The position numbers and the translations under genes were made by a program. A stretch of 38,738 bases of DNA from Planctomycetota bacterium (GTDB taxonomy: Bacteria > Planctomycetota > Planctomycetia > Planctomycetales > Planctomycetaceae), in assembly GCA_030836185.1 (NCBI GenBank), contig JAURQH010000062.1, positions 1-38,738 of the forward strand. Reading direction: 5' to 3'. The notes under the pieces are model-generated. The model did not search any database. It was not told the origin of the DNA and saw only the letters and a list, made by a program, of their open reading frames with translations. Each line of letters starts with the position of its first letter. Within the stretch, counting starts at the first letter, position 1. Below are positions 1 through 10,192 of this stretch, piece by piece.

Positions 1-484
1 TTGATCTTTGGCAATTTGACTTACACATAGCCATTGTGCGCAAGCACATTGGATAGGTTCGAGTGTCATTCATTGTTCATCAATGACGACCGCTGCAACG
101 TGAGAAAGAGAGCAATCTCGCGTGACGTGGAAAATGCGCACCCACAAAAAACCACACGTCTTCACAAAATGAAGATCGACACAAGATGAACGGTGCCAAC
201 AAGTTGCTCAAAAGTATGGAAGATTCGGAATCAAGATTCGGGAAGATTTGATTCAACATTTGGTCAAGGTGTGTCCCCGAATCCCCGAATCCCCGAATCT
301 CCGAATCTCCGAATCTTGACATCTTGACATCTTGACATCTTGAAAACGGTGTTGAGTGTTCGGGAATGCAGGGCGGTCGCGCCTCACATCAAGCACGCAT
401 CCCTCGTGCTTGCGCCCGAGGTCAATGGAGCAAAGGAAGCGATCCTCTTTGTGCGTTTCTTCGCAAGTACACGATGCGACTGAA
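1..484. other. Non-coding stretch downstream of the alpha-2-macroglobulin gene
   Basis: No open frame here has a plausible protein composition. The stretch holds two copies of AGATTCGG (221-228 and 234-241), an array of 8-bp tandem repeats (277-343) and a 7-bp hairpin, AAGCACG at 391-397 pairing with CGTGCTT at 405-411. The hairpin has no T-run, so I do not call it a terminator, although its place downstream of the minus-strand gene would suit one. Confidence 0.6.
277..343. repeat. Two in-phase 8-bp tandem repeats
   Basis: Five copies of CCGAATC[C/T] (277-316) run directly into three copies of TGACATCT plus TGA (317-343), in the same 8-bp register. The reverse complement AGATTCGG occurs twice just upstream (221-228 and 234-241), so the two halves can fold on each other. 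No protein is encoded. Confidence 0.85.
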
Positions 485-3400
485 TTATTCCTCCCGGTCG
501 ACAATCTTCAATTTGATTTCGTCCGAGTTGGCTCGCAGTTCGGGGGCGTACATCGCTTCGGCCACGGTTGGTAACGCACTGAACTTGCCTGGAATTTCGG
601 CTCGCATCCGATAACTGATCGAGTGCTTGCCACGCGGTAACGCCCTTACAAAGACGGCCACTTTCTCATCCCGAAACTCGCGATAAGAATTGATACGATC
701 ACCGGCGTAACCGCTTGTCAGTGTGACCGGTTCGAAGCCGGCAGCTTTATGGTCTTCGAAGATCAAATATTCGTAGTCGTTCTTTGATTCGATGACTAGC
801 TCCACTTCGACCAGATCACCCGAGGTGAGTTCGGCAAGATTGGCAAGTTCCTCTTTGCGATAGCGTTCTTCCTGTTGAGAGACCACTTGACCACGAGATC
901 CTGATACTTTTCCGTCGCGGTCATCTCGAATCAACTTGTAATATTTTCTCTCGACCTTCACTTCGAGACCGGCTTTCGTGATAAAGTCTTCCAGAGTGAA
1001 GTTGGTGAGATAAGCGTTGTAGTACAAAGGGCCTTTCCCTTTTCGTTTCAGTTCCAATGTATGCGCCCCGGCTTCGACATCTTCACCTGTCAGCACAAAT
1101 TGATTGTCGAATGTAAAAAGGTCTTCGCCAGTGACGGAAACTTCTTTCCTTTTCTTTCCATCGAGCCAAACTTCGATCGTCATATCGGGTTTGTCTTCGC
1201 CGCTGGCAACCAAATATTCGGCCAATGCTTCGATGGCATAGGCAGTATCGCGTGTACTGTTCCAATAGGTGGAATGCTTTCGATTATTGAGCAAGTACTT
1301 CACCAGTCGCGAAGCCTTCACACCTTTGGGGTCGGTTTTGGCGAGCAGCTTCAGATAAAAAGCATTGGCTTCGATCGAACTGCCATACCAATACCACCAG
1401 CCAGACACTTCGTCGTTCAGGTAAGCCGTTTCATTTTCTTCATCCTGAACAAGAAACTGATCGATGTTGCGAATGATCATCGTTAATCGTTCGGCAGAGT
1501 TTTGTTTGTGCAAAGCGAGTCCGTAGAGAGATTTCGCATACAATGAAAGATTGACTCGATCACGATAGAGATAATCGTCCATACGATCATCGACAATGTT
1601 GGCGTCGACCAGAACCATGTAGATGAATGCATCGAGGTTGTCGGCCTTTAACTTGTACTGTCGCTTCTGTCGTTGTTCGGCGTCGAGTTCACCAAGCTTG
1701 AGTAACTCAATTTGTCGATTTTGATACTGCTTCAACCATTCAACTCCTCTCTGGAGCGTCCCTGGCACGACCGCAACATTGTTCTGTTGTGCGATTTGTA
1801 ATCCATGCACCACTGTGACAGTGGTATGCGGCCAAGATCGTTCACCCCAGCCGGAGAACCAACCCCAGCCGCCATCGGGCAGTTGCATTTGGGTCAGTCG
1901 TTGAACGCCTTCTTCCACCATTTTGCCGACTTCCGCTTCATCGAAGACCGGATTGCGACCATATCGTTTCCATTGTTTGGCACGTTCGGCATCTTCGCCG
2001 ATTTCCTGAGCATTCAGGTTAGTCCGTTTTTTCTGAATCGCTTTCAGGTCGAGGTCCATCCGCTTCAGGATGTTCTGAGTAATCACTGTCGGCAAAAACC
2101 GATTGAGCGTTTGCTCTGTGCAGCCATAAGGAAACTCCACCATGTACGGCAAAGCGTCGACCATTGCACCGGCCAATGTTGGTGAATAGCGGACTTCGAG
2201 CCTCGATTGTTCGGGACGACGATCTTCGGGGACTGTCATCTCAACCTTTGCTGAGTTTGCATCTTGCCGAATGACACCTGTGTAGGAATCCGTTTTGAGG
2301 ATGCCGTGAACATAGACTGGGAACGACATCTCCATCGCGTCGGATTCTTCATCGGTCAAGCCTTTGATGCGGATTGTGACTTCGCCCTCATCGACGGCTT
2401 TGACGCGCCAATCGACGCGGGTTTCACCATCGGCAGCCACGGTAACTGTGCGGACGAGATCGTCCATCGGCTTGAGCTGTCCACCTTCGAGTTCCAGGCG
2501 GACTTCGACATCTTTTGCGGTGTCCAGATAATTGTGAACATTGGCAGAGAGAATCACTTCATCGGTTTGAGTGAAGAAACGTGGTGCTTGTAATCGAACT
2601 AGCAGATTTTTGCTGGTGACAAATTCGGTACTTCCCTCGCCGACTTCGGTCCCTTGACCCATCGTCCAGGTACGAACCTTCCACGTGGTCAGGCTATCGG
2701 GAAGCGGAAATTCGACGACCGCCGTCCCATCGTCATCTGTGTTAACATTGGTCGTCCAATAAGCAGTATCGGCAAAGTTTTTGCGGACCGTCGGTTGCAC
2801 TTGCGCGCCACCACCGGCTCCGTTCGATTCTTTATCCGCGAGACCACCACCTCCAAACCCCGCGCCATCGGCTTCCATCGCCATCTCTGCCGGGGCGCTG
2901 GATGGCATGACACTCAACTTTGACATTTGGGACGAGAGCCCACTATCTGCATTGGCGAAACCTTTCTTTTCGTCGGCGACCAGTCGATCAATGATGTCCC
3001 CAAAGACTCCAAGATGCACCATTGGCAGTTCCTGACTTTTGTAGAGCGGGTAGGAACCCATTTGTAAGGAAGACCTATAGTTTTGAGAGAATTGTCGCCG
3101 CCATTTCCAGAAGAATTCACGGATATCGCCGCTGTTCGAACCACCTGAAATGTATTCGATACTCTTATCGTAGACCGTCAGAATGGTCGAACCGATGAAC
3201 GGCTTGCCTGTTTCATCGGTGAACTTCAACTTCAATTTGGAGTTCTTGCCGGGCAGATACTCGGGTTGCTCTGAAGCGACTTCGACATTCACAATCTTCC
3301 CGGACGGCGGAACGATAATCTCCCTCGCGACATTATGAACCCGCCCGTTGAAAACGGTGATTGCTTCGACGAACACGTTAGGTCGGTCGGCTTCGGAAAT

Positions 3401-6400
3401 GTCCAAAGTGTGGACGGTACTTTTCCCAGTCATTTTGATCACAACCGGCTTGGATGCCACGCCGTTAGACGAGCGTTCGAACAATAACACCGTCGCTCCG
3501 ATGCGGTTGGTGTTGATCAACAGCTTCACTTTGTCCCCCGGCTCGTACTCTTTCTTGTCGGTAATTAACTCCAGATCATTAAAGCGGAAGTCGGCGGCGT
3601 TAAAGTTTTCACCGCGAACCAGAAAGACATAAGCCCCTTCAATTTCGTTTCCTTTGGAATCGGTCACCACGTGTGACAATCGATATTGACCGGCAGAATT
3701 CAGTTTTACTTTGAGCAGAGCTTCTCCCTGTGCGTCGGTATCGAGTTCCCACTGTTCGACTTCAGTCTCTTGTGGTTTTCCGTTCTTGTCGTATTGAACG
3801 CGGAAGAGCTTAGCCTGTCCTTTCCCTTCGACCGGCTTTTGATCAAGAGTCTGCGCTTTGAAACGAAACTCGGCTGTTTCACGTTCGTTGTAGTAACCAC
3901 GATTTGGCCAAACGAAGACTTTGAACGGCTTCCGCGCGACCAACACATTTCCTTGTCCGACAATCGTGCGTCGAGATTGATCGACCACTTCGGCTGTGAT
4001 CGAGTATTGATGGTCTTGATCGCCGTGAGCGGCTTTCGCGAGAGAACTATCAATTTTGATTTCAACCGTCCCATCGGGACCAATTTCGACATCATCTTCC
4101 ATGACGATTTCTGGCGGGTCTTGTCTCCAGCCCCACCAAGGATAAATGGGGGACAGACAGCCCCATTTGTTCCAACCAGGATACCAGTTGTATTCGGAAG
4201 CAAACCACCAGTAACCCGGTTCGTAAAACCAGTCCCACGAATGACTGGGGAACCAACGACTATCGTGCTTCGTGCGTGTCACTTTGTAATGCACTTTGGC
4301 ATTCGTGACGGGAGCCCCAAAGAAATATCGGGCAGAGATCTTCGCCGGGATGACCTCTCCCAATTGAACTGGCTCTGTGGGGGCATCCACAGTCACTTCA
4401 TACTCCGGCTTTTTGTACTCCTCGACACGAAAATTCCCACTACCGTAAAACTGATTCGTCTTTCTCAAGATCACTTGGTACGCACCCAGCATAGCATCGT
4501 CTTCGAGTTTCAGCCTGTCGGCATAGCCGCCGAATTGGTCGAGAGTGACCTGCTTCTCGACGATTTTTTCACCGCGTGGATTCATGATTTCCAGCGTCAC
4601 CTCGATGTTCTTCCACGGATCCTGAAAGTCGGGGTCGTAGTTGGCGGTGCGAACCCAGACTTTGTATTCGACCTGATCATTGGGACGATAAATGGGACGA
4701 TCCGAGACAACATACACTTTGGGGCTGGTAGGTCGATGGTTTGATTGCCCGCCATCATAGAAACGATCAAAACCATAAAATGCAAAACGATCTCCCTGAC
4801 GTGCGATCATCAGCCAACTATGATTTGAGTCCACTTTTTCATTGGAAGTAATGATCAGACCGTTGTTGTCTGTGAAGCGGGCAAACTGTTGGAACGAAGT
4901 CTTCCAAATCTGGTTATTTCGATCAGTTTTGTAACCAAAGAATTCGACGTTTGCTTTTTCAACTTCTTGTCCGTTCTCCGAATCAGAGACATACACCATT
5001 TCGCCACCTTCGATTCGCTTCTTCACGATGGCCAGGTCGCTGACCCAGACGACCATGCGGATTTCATTACCGTCCTTCATTTGGGCCGTAACGAGATAGG
5101 CGCCGGCGTTTTCCAGTGGAGCATTGACCATGATCAGGTCGTCACGATGTTCGGACGGCGGGTCGAGCTTGACGGTCCATTCAGCAACAGTGTCTAAAAT
5201 GTATTTCTTCTCATCTTGTTGGACGATTCGATAGCCAATGTTGCCGATGTTCATCCTTTGATAGTCGGGACGTGTGATGCCTTTTGAGACGCGTTTAATG
5301 TAATCCTTTACATCTTCCAGTAGTTGAGGAACATCGAGCTTTTGCGCTGTGAAGGAAACTTCGTTTCCGTTGCGGTATCGGAATGGCAATTCGACCGATT
5401 GTCCCTCTGGAACGATGCCCATCCCTTCAAATTGACACCACTTACCAATGATCTGATCGAGAGCCTTTTGACGATCTTTATTGGGTCCCGGTCCATGTTT
5501 TGCGATGACCAGCTTCCACATTTCGGCGGCGCGTGGGTACTGACGACGATTGGTATAGATGCGGGCCAGCATCCGCATCGCAGTGTATTGATGAGAATTC
5601 TTTTCAGCAGCGATTTCTTTGTAGAGAGTGATGAAATTGAATTCGTCCGGTAATACAAACCGCTTGATCCCTGTTGCGAGTTGTGCCGAAGTTTCCGAAT
5701 CAGTCAACGTGTGGACGGCATACGGTCCAGAACTCTGTTCATCCTCTTCGCTGTCGGTATCGGTCGAAACGAGAACGGTTGGAAGATGTCCGGGCATCGT
5801 TTGCACGCCGAATTGTCCGTTAAGAAAACTGGCCCAGGTGGTTTTCATTGCCCATTTGGCAGACGGAGTGATACGGGCGATTTCAGCAAGACACCAGCGA
5901 TAGCGCTCACCATCATTCTTTGCGGCGGTGAACGATTTGGGAAGTTGATAATAAACGGGATTGCCGTCGGCATCGACGGGAGCCCCAAGAGGAACATTTT
6001 GACGACCGTAGTAGACGGTGTTGTCTTGGTAATCGGGCAAGATTTCAAGGTCGGTGAGGAGTTGCAGTTTCCAGGCGTTTCGTCCGTAACTTTGTTCCAT
6101 CAAAATGGAATAGAGTTGTCGATAAAGCCCGGCGACTTCTTTGGCGGCAGTAGTCTCATCGTCTTTGGTGATCAGTTTGCGAGCCTCATTCAGCCAAATG
6201 ATCGCCTGTACGCGGTCTCGTTTTTCGGACGAGACCCATTGTCCTCCCCCTCGCTGATTTCCACGTTCATACTCTTGAGCAATGATGGTTCCATAATGAG
6301 GGGTGGAACGGATTGCTTGAGCGGCTGAGATCAGTGCGCGCCAATTATCCTGATGCAAATCGACGAATTCGGTCAAATAGGGATCAATTTCTGCGACCCG

Positions 6401-6640
6401 ATTGAGACGTTGTAGAGCTTGAACTCCTTGTAGGAGATCTGCGCCAACCTTTTTGGGATCGGTTGCCTCATTCAGTGAGAGTTCGCGAAATATTTCATAA
6501 GCATCGCGAAAGTTACCTTCCTTCTGATGTTTGAGGGCCGTTGCCCGTCGGGTGACGCTCGACGTTTCTTCCGCGACGAGATACCAACCAAAGAAGACCG
6601 TACAACTGACAACGAGTGCAGAAATGAGCTTGCGAGACAT
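485..6640 (-). CDS. Alpha-2-macroglobulin family protein with thioester
   Basis: This is a 2051-aa protein. The start is taken at the ATG opening MSRKLISALV, which begins a signal peptide; the frame stays open 26 codons further up, but that extension is His-rich and unlikely. After the signal peptide comes a helical TPR-like region, then MG domains (an MG2-like stretch near residue 640 with DRPIYRPND). A Gly/Ala-rich, bait-like linker of low complexity lies near residue 1250. The A2M core starts near residue 1283 with FADTAYW and LPDSLTTWK. The thioester motif GCTEQ has Cys1507 and Gln1510. The family traps proteases by covalent attachment once the bait is cut; bacterial members sit in the periplasm or envelope. 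No pbpC gene, a common partner, is adjacent. The family call is firm; its role here is inferred. Confidence 0.93.
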   Translation of the reverse strand: MSRKLISALVVSCTVFFGWYLVAEETSSVTRRATALKHQKEGNFRDAYEIFRELSLNEATDPKKVGADLLQGVQALQRLNRVAEIDPYLTEFVDLHQDNWRALISAAQAIRSTPHYGTIIAQEYERGNQRGGGQWVSSEKRDRVQAIIWLNEARKLITKDDETTAAKEVAGLYRQLYSILMEQSYGRNAWKLQLLTDLEILPDYQDNTVYYGRQNVPLGAPVDADGNPVYYQLPKSFTAAKNDGERYRWCLAEIARITPSAKWAMKTTWASFLNGQFGVQTMPGHLPTVLVSTDTDSEEDEQSSGPYAVHTLTDSETSAQLATGIKRFVLPDEFNFITLYKEIAAEKNSHQYTAMRMLARIYTNRRQYPRAAEMWKLVIAKHGPGPNKDRQKALDQIIGKWCQFEGMGIVPEGQSVELPFRYRNGNEVSFTAQKLDVPQLLEDVKDYIKRVSKGITRPDYQRMNIGNIGYRIVQQDEKKYILDTVAEWTVKLDPPSEHRDDLIMVNAPLENAGAYLVTAQMKDGNEIRMVVWVSDLAIVKKRIEGGEMVYVSDSENGQEVEKANVEFFGYKTDRNNQIWKTSFQQFARFTDNNGLIITSNEKVDSNHSWLMIARQGDRFAFYGFDRFYDGGQSNHRPTSPKVYVVSDRPIYRPNDQVEYKVWVRTANYDPDFQDPWKNIEVTLEIMNPRGEKIVEKQVTLDQFGGYADRLKLEDDAMLGAYQVILRKTNQFYGSGNFRVEEYKKPEYEVTVDAPTEPVQLGEVIPAKISARYFFGAPVTNAKVHYKVTRTKHDSRWFPSHSWDWFYEPGYWWFASEYNWYPGWNKWGCLSPIYPWWGWRQDPPEIVMEDDVEIGPDGTVEIKIDSSLAKAAHGDQDHQYSITAEVVDQSRRTIVGQGNVLVARKPFKVFVWPNRGYYNERETAEFRFKAQTLDQKPVEGKGQAKLFRVQYDKNGKPQETEVEQWELDTDAQGEALLKVKLNSAGQYRLSHVVTDSKGNEIEGAYVFLVRGENFNAADFRFNDLELITDKKEYEPGDKVKLLINTNRIGATVLLFERSSNGVASKPVVIKMTGKSTVHTLDISEADRPNVFVEAITVFNGRVHNVAREIIVPPSGKIVNVEVASEQPEYLPGKNSKLKLKFTDETGKPFIGSTILTVYDKSIEYISGGSNSGDIREFFWKWRRQFSQNYRSSLQMGSYPLYKSQELPMVHLGVFGDIIDRLVADEKKGFANADSGLSSQMSKLSVMPSSAPAEMAMEADGAGFGGGGLADKESNGAGGGAQVQPTVRKNFADTAYWTTNVNTDDDGTAVVEFPLPDSLTTWKVRTWTMGQGTEVGEGSTEFVTSKNLLVRLQAPRFFTQTDEVILSANVHNYLDTAKDVEVRLELEGGQLKPMDDLVRTVTVAADGETRVDWRVKAVDEGEVTIRIKGLTDEESDAMEMSFPVYVHGILKTDSYTGVIRQDANSAKVEMTVPEDRRPEQSRLEVRYSPTLAGAMVDALPYMVEFPYGCTEQTLNRFLPTVITQNILKRMDLDLKAIQKKRTNLNAQEIGEDAERAKQWKRYGRNPVFDEAEVGKMVEEGVQRLTQMQLPDGGWGWFSGWGERSWPHTTVTVVHGLQIAQQNNVAVVPGTLQRGVEWLKQYQNRQIELLKLGELDAEQRQKRQYKLKADNLDAFIYMVLVDANIVDDRMDDYLYRDRVNLSLYAKSLYGLALHKQNSAERLTMIIRNIDQFLVQDEENETAYLNDEVSGWWYWYGSSIEANAFYLKLLAKTDPKGVKASRLVKYLLNNRKHSTYWNSTRDTAYAIEALAEYLVASGEDKPDMTIEVWLDGKKRKEVSVTGEDLFTFDNQFVLTGEDVEAGAHTLELKRKGKGPLYYNAYLTNFTLEDFITKAGLEVKVERKYYKLIRDDRDGKVSGSRGQVVSQQEERYRKEELANLAELTSGDLVEVELVIESKNDYEYLIFEDHKAAGFEPVTLTSGYAGDRINSYREFRDEKVAVFVRALPRGKHSISYRMRAEIPGKFSALPTVAEAMYAPELRANSDEIKLKIVDREE

Positions 6641-6906
6641 ATCTGAAGGGCTTTCCACGAAACTGTGTAAGAAGCGGTGTCGATGGGAATGATTATGACC
6701 GGCTGAATGAGAATACACCAGATAGGCCTGTCACTTGAGAGGCGATTGATCGAAGTTGAGTTCCCATGAATTTACGATTTCCTGCGATTTCTTGAATTTC
6801 TGGACATCATTCCCTCAACCCATCGAGATGAGGTATGTCTTCAACTCCCGAGCCTGATAAAATACTTCATACTTGACACAACACCGAGTCTCGGAAGTTT
6901 ACGGCC

Positions 6907-8340
6907 ATGACATTCGAATGGGGATTATTCATCACAACGCTGGGTTATCTGGCAACACTGGTGCTGATTCCCATTGTGCTACTCACTCCCAAACGTCACT
7001 CCGTCTCCTCAGTCGCCTGGATTTTGGCCATTTTGACTATTCCAATTTTCGGAGGACTTCTCTTCCTATTGTTTGGCGTGAATCGGCTTTCTCGTCATGC
7101 CGAGCAGAAGCGACGAGCCACTGCGCAACTTCACCGATTACTGCCCGAGTTGCATGCGTCTACGCATTCTGTTTCTGCAAGCGATCCACCTCTCCATCAG
7201 CACATGATGAAACTTTCCAATCGTTTGACCAAACAGCGTCCGATGCATGGCAACCGGGTGGAAGTGTTAAGCGATACCAATCGAACATTCGGATTGATTC
7301 AGGAAGCGATCCGCGACGCCGAAGAAACAATTCATCTCGAATATTACATCTGGCAACCCGATCAAACAGGCATGCAATTGCGTGATCTGTTGATCAAGAA
7401 AGCCAAAGAAGGGGTTCGCGTTCGATTTCTGTATGATGGCGTCGGGTCGTGGTGGCTGGGAAAACGCTTTCTAACACCCATGATTGAGGCGGGAATCGAG
7501 GTCGCCGGATTCTTGCCAGGTTCTTCATTTCGTGAGCGTTGGTCGCTTAATTTGCGGAATCACCGAAAGATCATTGTGGTCGATGGAAAGATCGGCTTCA
7601 CAGGTGGTATGAATATTGGTGATGAATATTTAGGGCGTGATCCGCAGGTCGGTTTTTGGCGCGACACCCATTTACGCATGGAAGGGGCCTGTGTGTTGCA
7701 ATTGCAGGCAATCTTTTCGGAAGACTGGTACTATGCCACCGGCATCGAATTGACCGATGACTCACTGTTTCCCAAACCTCAAGCTGAAGGAAACACACTC
7801 GCTCAGGTCCTGGCAGGCGAGCCTCGGGGAGCGCAAGATATTTTTTACACACTGCTGTTTGCCGCGATCACCGATGCGAATGATAGCGTGACCCTGACGA
7901 CCTCCTATTTTGTTCCACCGGTGGCTTTGGCCGTGGCCCTCGAAACGGCAGCACTTTCTGGCGTCAAAGTTCGATTGTTAGTTCCACGTCGTTCGGCTCA
8001 TCAATGGACGATTTGGGCGGCACGATCTTATTACCGTTCGTTGCTCGAAGCAGGTGTTCGCATTTACGAATACACCCGCGGACAACTTCATCCCAAAACG
8101 ATTGTCGTGGATGGAATTTGGTCGCTGGTCGGTACACCGAATATTGATACACGTTCATTGGAACTCAATTTTGAAGTGGCGGTAGCCGCCTACGATCGAC
8201 GTATTTCTGATGTGCTCGAACATGAATTCGAACAGGACTTAGAGTGGGCCGAAGAAATTTTTCTGACAGAATGGAACGAACGCTCGCGAGGAACACGCTT
8301 GGTCCAAAACTTTTGCCGGCTGTTTGCGCCTGTGATGTGA
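6907..8340 (+). CDS. cls: Cardiolipin synthase (phospholipase D family)
   Basis: The product is 477 aa, the usual length for bacterial cardiolipin synthases, which join two phosphatidylglycerol molecules at the cytoplasmic membrane. Two hydrophobic N-terminal helices (about residues 5-25 and 35-55) are followed by two PLD catalytic HKD motifs: HRKIIVVDG with His219, Lys221 and Asp226, and HPKTIVVDG with His395, Lys397 and Asp402. Both are followed by the expected GG/GT-N-I segment. A GGAAG ribosome binding site lies about 8 bases before the ATG. The gene diverges from the alpha-2-macroglobulin gene and converges on the DUF4912 gene. All key residues are present. Confidence 0.95.
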   Translation: MTFEWGLFITTLGYLATLVLIPIVLLTPKRHSVSSVAWILAILTIPIFGGLLFLLFGVNRLSRHAEQKRRATAQLHRLLPELHASTHSVSASDPPLHQHMMKLSNRLTKQRPMHGNRVEVLSDTNRTFGLIQEAIRDAEETIHLEYYIWQPDQTGMQLRDLLIKKAKEGVRVRFLYDGVGSWWLGKRFLTPMIEAGIEVAGFLPGSSFRERWSLNLRNHRKIIVVDGKIGFTGGMNIGDEYLGRDPQVGFWRDTHLRMEGACVLQLQAIFSEDWYYATGIELTDDSLFPKPQAEGNTLAQVLAGEPRGAQDIFYTLLFAAITDANDSVTLTTSYFVPPVALAVALETAALSGVKVRLLVPRRSAHQWTIWAARSYYRSLLEAGVRIYEYTRGQLHPKTIVVDGIWSLVGTPNIDTRSLELNFEVAVAAYDRRISDVLEHEFEQDLEWAEEIFLTEWNERSRGTRLVQNFCRLFAPVM

Positions 8341-8351
8341 GAATTGGCAAG

Positions 8352-8387
8352 AAAAAAGCCTCGTGAAGGTGTTGACCATCACGAGGC
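8352..8387 (-). terminator. Intrinsic terminator of the DUF4912 gene
   Basis: A perfect 9-bp stem (GCCTCGTGA at 8358-8366 pairing with TCACGAGGC at 8379-8387) is bordered by six A on the plus strand (8352-8357), which reads as hairpin plus T6 on the minus strand. It lies just past the stop of the minus-strand gene. It could also stop plus-strand transcription from cls, but lacks a T-run on that side. Confidence 0.85.
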
Positions 8388-8418
8388 GTTGAACATCACA
8401 ATATCATGAAACCTACAA

Positions 8419-9426
8419 TTAGGGAGTCATTTCGTCCCGCAATTGAGGTTCAAGTTCTTTGGTGTTTCTCTCGATGGCCATCACAATTGTACGAATTTCT
8501 GAGCCGTCGGGAGTCACAGTCACGGCGGGAATCACCTGACGACCATTTGGGAGATGAAAGCGGACTGAGAAGTTGCCATCTTTGCTGATGGGAACATCTT
8601 CACCCATCAAGGTGAATGGACAACGTGGATCAGCCGATCCATACACAATCAGTTCTGCATCTAATTGGAATGGAAACTCTTGAGTGCCGTCAATGCGACC
8701 ACCTTCGTTAGCACGTTCCTCAAGGAATGCAAAAGGAGTTGCGTTTGTGTCGTGAATCTCACGAATGTGGAACTCTTCGGGGCTCTCGGATTTGTCACTT
8801 CCCAAGGAAACCTTGCCACGAGTTCCCGGGCTTGGTGTGGCAATTTTGTTAGAGCGAGCCATGCCGAAGAATTCACCTTTCGGTGAGGTGTAGCCAATCT
8901 CGAGTTTGAGCTGTTGCGCAGGCTCTTCGACAGGAATAAACCAGTGGTCGACTTGACCATGAATTTTGATGTCTTTGATGTGCGATTTGGCGTTAGTACC
9001 AAGATCTTTGTGTGTCACATCATAGACGCGGATGATTGGATAGGCGCGATGCCATTCTGATCCCATCGCGGCTTCGATGCGATTGATCATGTCAGACGTG
9101 ACTTCCCACTGAGCCATAATCCACCAAGGATCGCAGGCTTGTGCGACCAATTTGTCACGCCGACTTCCCGCAGGAGCACCATTCAGAATCCGACGTTTGT
9201 TAGGGCTTTCAGAAGCCAGTCGTCGTCGTGGTTTGCTTGGTTTCGAGGTCTCTTCAAGTTTGGGTTCAGACTTTTTTGACCGTGTTTTCTTACGATCTGC
9301 GTGTATTTCGAGGAGAGCTTCGATGAGCTCGTCCTTTTTCATCCCGTGCCAACCGGTGACCTGTTTCTTCTTGGCCATTTCGGCAAGTTCTTTGCGAGTG
9401 CGAACTTTAAGCTTTTCAAACGTCAT
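8419..9426 (-). CDS. Rho_N / DUF4912 domain protein
   Basis: The 335-aa product starts with a Rho N-terminal-like (SAP-type) helical motif, residues about 5-43 (LKVRTRKELAEMAKKK, then MKKDELIEALLE), of a kind that binds nucleic acid. A basic linker rich in K, R and S follows (45-95). The rest is a DUF4912-like domain that begins near WEVTSDMINRIEAAMG and ends with a beta-rich section (FSVRFHLPNGRQ). DUF4912 proteins are uncharacterised. No signal peptide or membrane helix is seen, so it is probably cytoplasmic. GGAG lies about 8 bases upstream of the ATG. The gene is alone, transcribed away from the ATP synthase operon. Confidence 0.85.
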   Translation of the reverse strand: MTFEKLKVRTRKELAEMAKKKQVTGWHGMKKDELIEALLEIHADRKKTRSKKSEPKLEETSKPSKPRRRLASESPNKRRILNGAPAGSRRDKLVAQACDPWWIMAQWEVTSDMINRIEAAMGSEWHRAYPIIRVYDVTHKDLGTNAKSHIKDIKIHGQVDHWFIPVEEPAQQLKLEIGYTSPKGEFFGMARSNKIATPSPGTRGKVSLGSDKSESPEEFHIREIHDTNATPFAFLEERANEGGRIDGTQEFPFQLDAELIVYGSADPRCPFTLMGEDVPISKDGNFSVRFHLPNGRQVIPAVTVTPDGSEIRTIVMAIERNTKELEPQLRDEMTP

Positions 9427-10192
9427 CTCGGGTTCTCCAACGGGTTTCGTTCAGACGATTTCAACAACTCGTCCCGAAAATTCCGTCTTCCCTGACGTTT
9501 TCCTCAACAGTGTGTGTGTAAGTGATACGTTAGTTAGTCTCAGTCAAGCTGAGAAAATGGCGAAATCACATGAGGTCAATTCGAGGTGAGTCATCTTTTC
9601 GACTGATGTTTCAGTGCGCGGATGTCAATTAGGGTGGGTGTGTGTTATCTCATTCTCATCCCTAAGAACCGGACCACATCAATGTGACCAGTCACAACAG
9701 CTCCATCACTGGCCCACTTGTATCGATGGCAACTCAGAGATTCAACATCATTCTGACACAAGAGGCGTTGCGAGTTTGATTATTCGCCATAAGTAAATAT
9801 AATTAAATGGATTACGGATCTTCATTTTATCCCGCAAAATAATTAGCAAGCTACCTAACCGGCCAGTTAGGGCATCCTCAGAAGGCAGAAATTGACCTCA
9901 TCGGGATCCGAACGACGCCTGCTCCTGATGTCAACTTGATGCAATGTCTCGTTTGTGTGAGTCAGTTTCGCAACGCGAATTGAATCCGACGATAATAGAG
10001 CTTGCTTCCCCGTCATTGGGAACGCAAACACCCAGCTTTGAGAAATCAGAGATTCTCTGAACTCATTGCATGGACGCCGGTTGTGGTGGGGATTAACTTG
10101 TGTCTTGTGAGTTTTCCCAGTACGGGTTTTGCGACGGTTGAGTTCTTTTGGGAAGAGTTCATTCGTTTATCCAATGCCCACTGGAGCTGGTA
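9427..10192. other. Intergenic region and leader of the ATP synthase operon
   Basis: No convincing gene was found in this stretch. It contains the divergent start regions of the DUF4912 gene and the atp operon, a promoter-like pair at 9776-9803 and a small inverted repeat (CCTAAC at 9854-9859, GTTAGG at 9866-9871). The distance from the promoter-like pair to the first atp start is about 390 bases, which would be a long untranslated leader. Confidence 0.5.
9776..9803 (+). promoter_or_regulatory. Possible sigma-70-type promoter for the atp operon
   Basis: TTGATT (9776-9781) and a perfect TATAAT (9798-9803) are separated by 16 bases. The site points toward the atp genes in an AT-rich stretch. 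Planctomycete promoters are not well characterised, so this is a sequence match only. Confidence 0.4.

Noticed and set aside
277-343. CRISPR-like array
   Set aside because: The units are 8 bases and directly adjacent, with no spacers.
3686-4744. 352-aa plus-strand frame inside the macroglobulin gene
   Set aside because: It is antisense to a clear gene and has no recognisable domain; long antisense frames are expected from the codon bias.
9614-9796. 60-aa frame in the atp leader
   Set aside because: Composition is unlike a protein, there is no ribosome binding site, and it runs into the promoter-like pair.
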